The notes beneath the pieces are model-generated. The model searched no databases and was not told the DNA's origin. It was given only the letters and a program-made list of their open reading frames with translations. From positions 434,001-498,000 of the forward strand of contig NZ_AP023087.1 in the NCBI RefSeq assembly GCF_045862395.1: a DNA stretch of 64,000 nucleotides, given 5' to 3'. A program made the translations under genes and the position numbers. This document shows, piece by piece, positions 57,012 through 64,000 of the stretch (position 1 is its first letter; every line of letters starts with the position of its first letter). Source of the stretch: Marinicellulosiphila megalodicopiae (GTDB taxonomy: Bacteria; Pseudomonadota; Gammaproteobacteria; Pseudomonadales; Natronospirillaceae).

Positions 57012-57281
57012 ATGATTCAACTTCCATATAAAAAGAAATTTGTAGAAATTCCAGATATTAAAACTGATGAAATTTTGGATTATTTGAATTTGGAATATGG
57101 TTTAATTGATACAAATCAACAAATAACAGCAAGTGATTTAAATTTTGTTGGTTTGAAAGATATAAATGATTTTGAGATGTTAATTTGGAAAATTCGAAAT
57201 AAAAATGTTTGTGTAGTTGTAAGGGCATATGAGAATTCATACATTATTGAAATGGATAAATTATCTGAATTTGAATTTTAG
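57012..57281 (+). CDS. candidate immunity protein of the RHS toxin
   Basis: An 89-residue acidic cytosolic protein without signal peptide (MIQLPYKKKFVEIPDIKTDE). It starts 3 bp after the rhs stop, with its ribosome-binding site (AGGCGG) inside the rhs 3' end, so it is tightly co-translated. That position is typical for immunity genes of polymorphic toxins. Low GC, like the rhs C-terminal region. No named immunity family was recognised; function is inferred from position and size. Confidence 0.65.
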   Translation: MIQLPYKKKFVEIPDIKTDEILDYLNLEYGLIDTNQQITASDLNFVGLKDINDFEMLIWKIRNKNVCVVVRAYENSYIIEMDKLSEFEF

Positions 57282-57306
57282 ATTAGTTTAAAACAAGCTA
57301 AGTAAA

Positions 57307-57454
57307 AACTAACTAAGACAGCCATAGTAAAATCAAGGTCAATCCTAAACAGATTGGCCTTTTTATTGTCTAATACTCCAAATTATTGGTCATTTAAAGC
57401 TGAAAATCCCTTCAATTGGAGCTAACGACAACTAACTAAGACAGCCATAGTAAA
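57307..57454 (+). repeat. 25-bp direct repeat pair after the immunity gene
   Basis: AACTAACTAAGACAGCCATA followed by GTAAA occurs at 57307-57331 and again, perfectly, at 57430-57454. Between them lies the terminator at 57335. The arrangement suggests a duplicated cassette boundary left by recombination at the toxin/immunity end. The rest of 57282-57520 holds no gene. Confidence 0.85.
57335..57366 (+). terminator. terminator of the rhs-immunity operon
   Basis: Stem AAGGTCAAT / ATTGGCCTT (one G-T pair) with a 9-nt loop and then TTTATT, 53 bp after the immunity stop codon. Confidence 0.65.
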
Positions 57455-57520
57455 GAAAATAAGGACAGGCTAGCTCGTTTAGGAAGATTGAGGACAGGCT
57501 AACTAATATAATTTGACAAA

Positions 57521-57673
57521 AAAAATAAATGGGGTCTGGTTTTACAATTTACATGACAGTTAATAAAAAGGCTAAGATATTAATTTATCTTAGCCTTTTT
57601 CCTTTGTACCTCATGAATGATGTTTAATAATTGATAGCGCTGGACGCGTAAAATCGCGTAGCTTTTAATTTCA
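57521..57673 (+). repeat. dispersed hairpin repeat, copy A (best preserved)
   Basis: About 153 bp. TGGTTTTACAATTTACATGA leads into a long perfect hairpin (AAAAAGGCTAAGATA / TATCTTAGCCTTTTT, loop TTAATT), then ATGAATGATGTTTAATAATT, AGCGCTGGACGCGTAA and GCGTAGCTTTTAATTTC. Copies B (59703), D (63084) and C (45283) share the order. The hairpin with T-run could act as a bidirectional terminator. Confidence 0.9.
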
Positions 57674-58229
57674 GAACTAATGGGGTCAAAGCGTACGCCG
57701 TTACCGGCAATATATCTAGCAGGTTAAAGTCCTGTCCTAGGAATTACTCATTCACCTAGGTAGCACTGAAAAGCAGTGTTCAAGTAATTGGATGCTGTAA
57801 GTTTTTCAAAGGCAAAACCGCAGACCGCAACGCAAGTGAATCTGTTTAGCCTCGTTAACTAAATAAGGACGCTGACTCTCTGTTTTGAAGGGGAAAGCTG
57901 TCATCTTTCAATCAAAAATATGATTTCTGATCTGTCTTTTTTAGACAGTCACAAACATATTTAATGAGCATGAACGAAAGAGTCCTTCGGGGTTATAAGA
58001 GTGGTATGTGGTGGAAGATACATTGTGCAGGACGGGAGATCCAATAAGGTGATTTTTTGCAGAATCAACGGTCATTTATAAGCGAAGAGCGAAATGATGA
58101 CGGGCTTTATTGGAAGTCAGAGGGGCTAATAGTACCGTTTGAGGGTGAGCGACAACATAACGACACCCAAGGGAAGTGGCTCTACTTTATTCATGTAACC
58201 AAAGAGGAAAAGGCTCAGATGATTGCATT

Positions 58230-59570
58230 ATGCTATTAACATCTTCCAGTTTGAAAAAACGAGTCGGTGACCTTCAGAGGAAACTATTTCAAAAAGCCAA
58301 ACAACAATCCACATTTTGCTTTTATTCAATCTATGACAAGGTTTATCGTTTGGATGTCCTGCAATATGCTTACGAACTTGTTAAGAAAAACAATGGCAAA
58401 CCTGGTTTAGATCGGGTGACATTTGAAACAATAGAACGAGAAATATCAAAGTGGCGTTACTTAAATATTTTACAATCTAAGCTTAAATTTAATTCCTATC
58501 AATCCAGTCCAATTAAACGTGTCGACATACCGAAAGGTAATGGCGAAACTCGTCCGTTGGGTATCCCGAATATTGAAGATCGAATCATCCAAATGGCTGT
58601 TAAAATTGTCATTGAACCAATTTTTGAATCGGGCTTCAGTAATAACAGTTACGGATTTCGTCCTAATCGATCGGCTCATCAAGCCATGAACAGTATTACT
58701 CAATCGTTAAGATCGGGACATACACAAGTGATTGATGCTGACCTGTCGAAATACTTTGATACCATCGCGCACGTTAAGCTCATGAAGTTAGTATCGCTGA
58801 GAGTTTCTGATAAGAAAGTATTAGCGTTATTAAATCAATGGTTAAAGTCGGTGGTGATCAAAGTAGAAAAGAGCGGAAAACAAACGGTTATTGCAGGTGG
58901 TAAGAAAAGTAAATTAGGCACACCTCAAGGTGGTGTTATCTCGCCATTATTGGCCAATATCTATCTGGATGTATTGGATAGAATATGGGACAAACACAAT
59001 TTAGCATTTAAATTAAAAGCGAAAATAGTCCGATACGCTGACGATTTAGTGATTCTTTGTAAAAATGAAACAGATGCATCATATAAAGTGTTAACACAAG
59101 TTTTGGGTAAATTAGATTTACAACTTAATGGAGACAAAACTGAAGTGGTAGATTCGCTAAAAGAGAAGTTTAATTTTCTAGGTTTTGAAATTTCAATGGC
59201 AAAAAGCAAACAATCAGGAAAAGTATTCCCGATGGTTGAGCCGTCACAGAAATCGATGAAAAAAGTAAGTGAGAAGATTAAATTTTACACTCGAAGAGCG
59301 ATGAATCCAGTACCGATAAATGAAGTGGTTAGACAATTAAATGCAACAGTCAGAGGCTGGTGCAATTATTTTTATTATGGTTACGGTCATCGAAAAATAA
59401 AGAAGATCCGATACTATATGGAAGAAAGTCTGCGACACCAACTAAGGTACAGACACAAGGTGAGAAATAGAGGGGCGAGTTATCATAAATTTCCAAGGCA
59501 GTATTTGTACGGTTATTTAGGGTTATATCAGCCACCAGTAAAACCGCGTTGGAAAGTTGTGCATGCTTGA
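58230..59570 (+). CDS. ltrA: group II intron maturase/reverse transcriptase
   Basis: A 446-residue intron-encoded protein. The RT fingers and palm are intact (IPKGNGETRPLGIPNIEDRI, YGFRPNRSAHQAM, GTPQGGVISPLLANIYLD, catalytic VRYADDLVIL). The X/maturase domain is at the C-terminus (TVRGWCNYFYYGYGHRKIKK). There is no HNH endonuclease domain, so mobility would depend on reverse splicing into single-stranded or replicating DNA. The start ATG at 58230 is chosen because the family N-terminus (LKKRVGDLQRKLFQKAK) follows; the longer frame upstream is intron RNA. It looks full length. Confidence 0.9.
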   Translation: MLLTSSSLKKRVGDLQRKLFQKAKQQSTFCFYSIYDKVYRLDVLQYAYELVKKNNGKPGLDRVTFETIEREISKWRYLNILQSKLKFNSYQSSPIKRVDIPKGNGETRPLGIPNIEDRIIQMAVKIVIEPIFESGFSNNSYGFRPNRSAHQAMNSITQSLRSGHTQVIDADLSKYFDTIAHVKLMKLVSLRVSDKKVLALLNQWLKSVVIKVEKSGKQTVIAGGKKSKLGTPQGGVISPLLANIYLDVLDRIWDKHNLAFKLKAKIVRYADDLVILCKNETDASYKVLTQVLGKLDLQLNGDKTEVVDSLKEKFNFLGFEISMAKSKQSGKVFPMVEPSQKSMKKVSEKIKFYTRRAMNPVPINEVVRQLNATVRGWCNYFYYGYGHRKIKKIRYYMEESLRHQLRYRHKVRNRGASYHKFPRQYLYGYLGLYQPPVKPRWKVVHA

Positions 59571-59585
59571 GAAGAAGGATATCGG

Positions 59586-59619
59586 AAAGCCGTATGCGGG
59601 AGAACCGCACGTACGGTTT
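59586..59619 (+). ncRNA. group II intron domain V
   Basis: The 34-nt catalytic hairpin AAAGCCGTATGCGGGAGAAC continuing to CGCACGTACGGTTT, matching the well-known domain V pattern with the AGC triad and GNRA-like tip. Confidence 0.9.
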
Positions 59620-59702
59620 GATGAGGGGAGGCTGTCATGTTTTTTTAGATGTGGCTGTCTTCTACTCTATTTGACTTCGGACATCACAAACGATGAACAA
59701 TG

Positions 59703-59841
59703 TTCTGGTTCTACAATTTACATGTCAGTTAATAAAAAGGCTGAAATATTAATTTATCTTGGCCTTTTTATTTTATATCTCATGAATGATGTTTAATAAT
59801 TGACAGCGCTGGACGCGTAATTGGGCGTAGCTTTTAATTTC
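59703..59841 (+). repeat. dispersed hairpin repeat, copy B
   Basis: Same order as copy A: TTTACATGTCAGTTAAT, hairpin GGCTGAAATATT / TTATCTTGGCC, ATGAATGATGTTTAATAATT, CAGCGCTGGACGCGTAA, GCGTAGCTTTTAATTTC. It lies directly after the intron. Confidence 0.9.
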
Positions 59842-59879
59842 AACATGGATGTTGGAATTAAACTTAAAGAGCAGAGTTT

Positions 59880-59970
59880 GGTGTATTGATGGATTCATTT
59901 GCATACGAAGTAGGTGTGACGGGAAGACGTGACTCTGTGACTGAATACAACTGCAGAGAAATTTCATATC
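59880..59970 (+). pseudogene. orphan fragment of an rhs gene
   Basis: Translation gives LMDSFAYEVGVTGRRDSVTE and then YNCREISY. This matches the segment LMDSFSYEVGVTGRRDKVVE...YNGREISY of the main rhs protein (nucleotides about 55478-55560). It has no start, no flanking rhs sequence, and ends in unrelated DNA 90 bp before the next gene. It is the remnant of a second, rearranged rhs copy. The rest of 59842-60066 shows nothing else. Confidence 0.85.
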
Positions 59971-60066
59971 TGCCCTTAACTATATAAAATCCCACCAAAA
60001 CCTATTACAATCAAACCATATTAAATTCAAACCATATTAAATTCAAACAATAGGCTTAAAACCTCA

Positions 60067-62481
60067 ATGAACACAACCATTTTAAAAGGACTATTCATAG
60101 GCACTGTTTTATTATTCTCTTCTTGTGATGAAGCGAATGTTAATGATGTGGCAAACCCTGATACTGATATAGGAACATACGTTACGACAGATGTTATTTC
60201 GCAAACCGATACTCAAACTTTAACCCAGTCAAATACCTCAAGCGAAACTCAGACGCAATCCATCACTCAAACAGAGGTAGAAACTGACTCGCAAACTAAC
60301 ACACAAAGTGAAACCATTACAGATACTCATTCTAATACTGAAACAGAAATCGAAAATTTAGCACCCATTATTTCAGCCGGTGAAGATAAAATTGCCTATG
60401 AAGATGAGGTGGTGTATTTAACTGGTGAAGCAATGGATTCCGATAGTTTTCAACTCACTCATTTATGGACTCAAGCATTCGGCCCAGAAGTTATAATTGA
60501 AAATCCTGACAGTCAGTTTGCTCAATTTACAGTGGGAGAAATTTCTGCCGCCACTTTAATAGGTATTAACTATCAAGTAGTTGATGAATATTTAAATACT
60601 TCTACCGATCAAATTATTATTAGAGTTGGGCCTGTAAACGATGCACCAACTGCCACTATTTCTGTACCTGTTGATAATTTTGAAGAAGACAATATTATTT
60701 TATCTTCTGAAGTCTCAGATGTAGATAGCTCTAGTTTTACGCATCTTTGGACTCAAGTTTCAGGAACGCCTGCAAATATTTTGAACAGTAGGAATGCTCA
60801 AATGACTTTTGTAGTTGATGAATTAGCCGAACAAGAAACGTTATTATTTTCATATACCGTAACAGATAGTCAAGAAGCATCTTATCAGCAAGATGTGTAC
60901 GTAATTGTACAACCATTTAATGATGCCCCCACTCATCAATTAAATATGGTTAGTTCAGAAATTTTTGAACAAACTAATCATCAAATTGATGCAATAGTAG
61001 TTGATGTAGACAGTGAAAATTTCACACACCTTTGGCAGCAGGTTTCTGGAACTACTGCATTATTAACAAATGCTGACACCCAAAATTTAACTATTTATTT
61101 TGAAACTCTAACAATACCTGAAACTTTTACGTTTTCTTATCAAGTAACAGATGATCAAGGTGCATCATCTCAATCAGAAATATCTTTTGATTATAACCCA
61201 ACAAACATTGCGCCAGTTGCTAATGCTGGTGTCGATCAAACAATCATTCACAATGCTGATTTTCCTGTACTGCGTGGAAGTGCAACTGATGAAGATTCAG
61301 AAATTGTTACAACTATGTGGACGCAAATAGCAGGCACTCCCATTGAAATTAATTCACCAGAAAATTTAGTCATTACCATTCCAATTTATGATTATTTAGG
61401 TACCGAAGAAATTATTTTTGAATTAACTGTTACTGATGATTTTGGAAGTAGCCATAGTGATCAAGTATCATTTTTTATGCAGGTTATTAATGATCCGCCT
61501 CATGTAAATGCTGGTAAAGATAAATATGTTCATTCAGAGCAGGATGTTAAACTAATTGGCGATTATATAGATCCCGATTATGGAAATACTGCATTTAATT
61601 GGGCACAAACTAATGAATTGGATAATTTAATTGCATTACAAATTGAAAGTGATTATGCAGTTAGCTTTACTGCTCCGGAAGTTGTTTCACAGACTGATTT
61701 TTATTTTAGTTATAGTGTCACTACGGATGAAAATATTATTTTTTCAGATCAAATGGTCGTTTCTGTTTATCCACAAGGCGCTGATATTTATTTTGAACGT
61801 CAAACATTAAGCGATACAGGTTCAATCAGTTGTTTTAAAGATTTAGATTGTGATGATGCTAATACAGTCAAACAAGATGCACACTTTGGTCGCGATGCCG
61901 ATTTAAATTTAATTAAAGAGGGCTCTGGTTTTGCTGGATTTGATTTTACAAAATTAGATGAAGATGGATTAGCATTGCCAGTAGATGCATCACAACATAC
62001 CTGCGTGTTGGACAATCATACAAACTTAATGTGGGAAGTAAAAACAGATGATCATGGACTTCATCATTATGAGAGTACTTATTTTTATTTTGAACCAAAC
62101 TCAGAATTAAATGATGGAGTAATTGGTCATGAATTAACAGGGCAAACTTGTGAAAACTATACAGGCGGTGTGGTGGTAACTCAGTGTAATACTCAGGTAT
62201 TTTTATATGAAATAAATCAATCAAATTATTGTGGGTTTAATGATTGGAGAATTCCAACTTACGAAGAGATGATGTCTATTGTAATAATGGGTGAAGGTAC
62301 AAGATTAGATGAAGAGTTTTTCCCGTATACATTAACAAGAAAAAATCACAGAACATCGACAATTACGGCGCCTGCATTTAATAATTCAATTAGAGCGGTT
62401 TATTTTTATGAACTCCCATCTTCATTTACAAATACTAAAGTTGGCCCGTTGCCTTTAATTTTAGTTCGCGAAAATAATTAA
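60067..62481 (+). CDS. multi-Ig lipoprotein with C-terminal DUF1566 domain
   Basis: An 804-residue lipoprotein (lipobox LFSSCDE). A Thr/Gln/Ser/Glu linker (about 40-100, contains TQTEVETDS, as in the CAP protein) is followed by five PKD/REJ-like Ig domains (about 100-570; recurring FTHLWTQVSGT and NDAPT) and a C-terminal DUF1566/Lcl-type domain (about 640-804; TNLMWEVKTDDHG, GFNDWRIPTYEEM). DUF1566 domains have a C-type-lectin-like fold and are common in surface or fimbrial-associated proteins. The ATG at 60067 has only a weak ribosome-binding site. It overlaps no gene and is followed 10 bp later by a second DUF1566 gene. Confidence 0.78.
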   Translation: MNTTILKGLFIGTVLLFSSCDEANVNDVANPDTDIGTYVTTDVISQTDTQTLTQSNTSSETQTQSITQTEVETDSQTNTQSETITDTHSNTETEIENLAPIISAGEDKIAYEDEVVYLTGEAMDSDSFQLTHLWTQAFGPEVIIENPDSQFAQFTVGEISAATLIGINYQVVDEYLNTSTDQIIIRVGPVNDAPTATISVPVDNFEEDNIILSSEVSDVDSSSFTHLWTQVSGTPANILNSRNAQMTFVVDELAEQETLLFSYTVTDSQEASYQQDVYVIVQPFNDAPTHQLNMVSSEIFEQTNHQIDAIVVDVDSENFTHLWQQVSGTTALLTNADTQNLTIYFETLTIPETFTFSYQVTDDQGASSQSEISFDYNPTNIAPVANAGVDQTIIHNADFPVLRGSATDEDSEIVTTMWTQIAGTPIEINSPENLVITIPIYDYLGTEEIIFELTVTDDFGSSHSDQVSFFMQVINDPPHVNAGKDKYVHSEQDVKLIGDYIDPDYGNTAFNWAQTNELDNLIALQIESDYAVSFTAPEVVSQTDFYFSYSVTTDENIIFSDQMVVSVYPQGADIYFERQTLSDTGSISCFKDLDCDDANTVKQDAHFGRDADLNLIKEGSGFAGFDFTKLDEDGLALPVDASQHTCVLDNHTNLMWEVKTDDHGLHHYESTYFYFEPNSELNDGVIGHELTGQTCENYTGGVVVTQCNTQVFLYEINQSNYCGFNDWRIPTYEEMMSIVIMGEGTRLDEEFFPYTLTRKNHRTSTITAPAFNNSIRAVYFYELPSSFTNTKVGPLPLILVRENN

Positions 62482-62491
62482 GGAAAATACT

Positions 62492-63007
62492 ATGACGATT
62501 AAAAAACTTGCAATAATTTTAAATATTTTTCTTGTGGTAAATTTTGCACAAGCGACATGTTATGAACAAATGGAAGACAATACCCCAACTATTCGTTATA
62601 TTTTTAGTGATGATGGTTGGGTAACAGATAAAAAAACAAATCTAATGTGGATGCGTTGTTCATTAGGTCAAACTTGGGAAAACAATACCTGTACTGGTCA
62701 AGAAATTTATACATTTGAAAATTCACTAATCATATCAAATGAAGCAACTTTTGCTGGATTTGACGATTGGCGCTTACCTAATATTAAAGAGCTAATTTCG
62801 ATTGTTGCTAATAATTGTAATCGTCCAGCAATTAATTTGGATGCGTTTCCAGGAACTACCGACTCAATTATAAATTCATTTTGGAGTGCAACAAAAACAA
62901 ATGATAACTCTAGCGCTTGGTCGTTAGATTTTGCGGAAGGCACCCCAAGAGTCATTACAGTGAGTGCTTATTATCAAGTTCGTTTGGTTCGAGATTTATC
63001 CAATTAG
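62492..63007 (+). CDS. secreted DUF1566 (Lcl C-terminal) protein
   Basis: A 171-residue protein with a Sec signal peptide (AIILNIFLVVNFAQA-T) and a single DUF1566 domain: TNLMWMRCSLGQTW, FAGFDDWRLPNIKELISIV, WSATKTNDNSSAWSLDF and RLVRDLSN. It begins 10 bp after the multi-Ig DUF1566 lipoprotein with AAGGAAAA as its site, so the two are one operon. It may be a soluble partner of the lipoprotein; role unknown. Confidence 0.85.
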   Translation: MTIKKLAIILNIFLVVNFAQATCYEQMEDNTPTIRYIFSDDGWVTDKKTNLMWMRCSLGQTWENNTCTGQEIYTFENSLIISNEATFAGFDDWRLPNIKELISIVANNCNRPAINLDAFPGTTDSIINSFWSATKTNDNSSAWSLDFAEGTPRVITVSAYYQVRLVRDLSN

Positions 63008-63083
63008 TAATATTATAGAAAAATATATTATTACTGTTTAATAGTTTGGTGGAAATTATGGAATTTGAAATAAAGGAATAATA

Positions 63084-63204
63084 GGGGGCTGGTTTTCAAT
63101 TTACATGACAGTTAATAAAAAGGCTGAGATATTAATTTATCTTGGCCTTTTTTGTAGCTTGGGAATGAAGTTTAAAAAATGACAGCGTTGGACGCGTAAT
63201 CGAG
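63084..63204 (+). repeat. dispersed hairpin repeat, copy D
   Basis: GGGGGCTGGTTTTCAATTTA, CATGACAGTTAAT, hairpin AAAAAGGCTGAGATA / TATCTTGGCCTTTTTT, then a divergent middle and GACAGCGTTGGACGCGTAA. It lies 77 bp after the DUF1566 stop, where it could end transcription. Confidence 0.88.
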
Positions 63205-63604
63205 CAAAGAGATTTTTCAAGAAAGGTTTTCTTTCGCGTTGTGTATGGATGCACTAATGCCGTAATTGCAGGATGCTAAAGATCGGTAAGACATAATCAT
63301 GTAGCTTTATTTTTTTATTGGGTTAATGACTATTAAACATGCCGTTGGAAATATTCGACAGCCAGTTCCTTACGCTGTTCTACCACTTACATCCTGAAGC
63401 CACTTGAAGAGTTATGACGCTAAGGTCAATTGTTGAGCTAATGGAAGGCTGATAGGAAAAGGCCATGAAGAACCAGAAATACTGGCATGATTGTCAGCAA
63501 CAAAATTGTGCCTAAATGGTTTGTCCTGAGCAATTGCTCTTGTATTGTTCTAACTGATCATTACGTCGTTAAGCAAAAAATGATCATTTCTAGTTTGCAC
63601 AATT
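63205..63604. other. 400-bp region without a supported gene
   Basis: Base composition is less AT-rich than the neighbouring spacers (for example CCAGTTCCTTACGCTGTTCT), and short interrupted frames occur. It may be a decayed gene or mobile element, but nothing recognisable could be translated. Confidence 0.3.
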
Positions 63605-63907
63605 TTATTGTTCGGTTTCTACATGTCCAGTAGTACAAGGCCGAGCATATTTTAATGTGTTTGATTGTATTAATGCTTTTTCAGATAAATTATCCAATGT
63701 TAAGTCGTATGTATTTTGTTTGCTTGAAAGTTGATCGGGTTCTTGTTGTGTTTGTTCAGATAAAATTATTTGTATCGTAGCAGTATCTGCTGTGTATTCT
63801 GATATCAACTCTTCAGTAGTTTGTTCTAATTGCTCAGTATCACACAGAGCTAAACTGCTGCAAATAGATAATAGAGTTAAAAAAGACATTTGGTTAAATT
63901 TAAGCAT
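63605..63907 (-). CDS. small secreted protein of unknown function
   Basis: A 100-residue protein with a probable Sec signal peptide (MSFLTLLSICSSLALC) and a hydrophilic Gln/Thr/Glu-rich mature part. A C-terminal Cys (ARPCTTGHVE) is present. The ribosome-binding site is weak. No domain recognised; it could be a small envelope protein, or a fragment of a larger one. Confidence 0.45.
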   Translation of the reverse strand: MLKFNQMSFLTLLSICSSLALCDTEQLEQTTEELISEYTADTATIQIILSEQTQQEPDQLSSKQNTYDLTLDNLSEKALIQSNTLKYARPCTTGHVETEQ

Positions 63908-64000
63908 GCTGCACCATTAATGATATTGATTGTTTATAGAGTAAAGAGCGCTCAATACGTTACAGTAAAATATAATCAGTTATTGCATTTTATTTTGATA

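Larger units (their letters stand above)
57693..59670 (+). mobile_element. group II intron
   Basis: About 2 kb. The 5' end is placed at GTACGCC (57693), followed by stem sequences of domain I (CTAGCAGGTTAAAGTCCTGT). A maturase gene lies inside domain IV. A canonical 34-nt domain V is at 59586-59619 and a domain VI-like hairpin ends near TTCTACTCTAT (59670). Exact ends are estimates from typical intron signatures. It sits between copies A and B of the dispersed repeat, in the same orientation as rhs. Confidence 0.8.

Noticed and set aside
58057..58239. 60-residue ORF upstream of the maturase
   Set aside because: It lies in the structured RNA part of the group II intron and overlaps the maturase start; no protein features.

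Overview
This is an AT-rich, tightly coded bacterial window. It most resembles a marine polysaccharide-using gammaproteobacterium of the Alteromonadales type. That placement is inferred from gene content: MetE/MetR, an ACR3-type ars operon, a YjfI/PspA/YqiJ/YqiK cluster, a GH30 glycosidase, many secreted lipoproteins with Thr/Gln linkers, and paired DUF1592/DUF1552 proteins. No rRNA, tRNA, CRISPR array or prophage was seen.

Bases 1-11.3 kb (minus strand) hold one long operon: DUF2170 (YjfI-like), PspA, a small RHH-like protein, a YqiJ/NfeD-like membrane protein, a truncated SPFH protein, a full-length YqiK-type SPFH protein, and a 1750-residue AAA+ ATPase of the DNA-repair-ATPase (DUF3686) type. 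Together they look like a membrane-stress or membrane-microdomain machine. A separate small lipoprotein lies downstream.

Bases 11.5-21.3 kb hold metE and divergent metR with a perfect MetR box between them, an aldehyde dehydrogenase, a PilJ-type chemoreceptor, and a large hybrid histidine kinase split by one in-frame TAA. Bases 21.3-23.9 kb are an arsenic operon (arsR-arsC-acr3-phosphatase) with an ArsR-type dyad. Bases 23.97-25.83 kb are a deletion scar: an IS30-family element, itself inactivated, sits between the 3' end of phnP and the 5' end of phnC, so the intervening phosphonate (C-P lyase) operon appears to have been lost.

Bases 26-45 kb are an accessory secretome: small membrane proteins; a DUF1592-family lipoprotein with TSP3 repeats, CBM6 and haem motifs; its DUF1552 Tat partner; a haem/malectin/RCC1-like lipoprotein behind a perfect LacI-type operator; a Na+/H+ antiporter; a GST; a CAP-domain protein with a 30-bp coding minisatellite; a GH30 glycosidase lipoprotein; and a small CBM lipoprotein.

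Bases 45.5-64 kb are dominated by an 11.4-kb Sec-exported RHS/YD-repeat gene. It ends in a variable C-terminal domain with a GHH nuclease-like motif and is followed by a candidate immunity gene. Downstream lie a group II intron, an orphan rhs fragment and three copies of a hairpin-bearing dispersed repeat, with a fourth, decayed copy upstream of the rhs gene. Two linked DUF1566-containing secreted proteins and a small secreted protein close the window.
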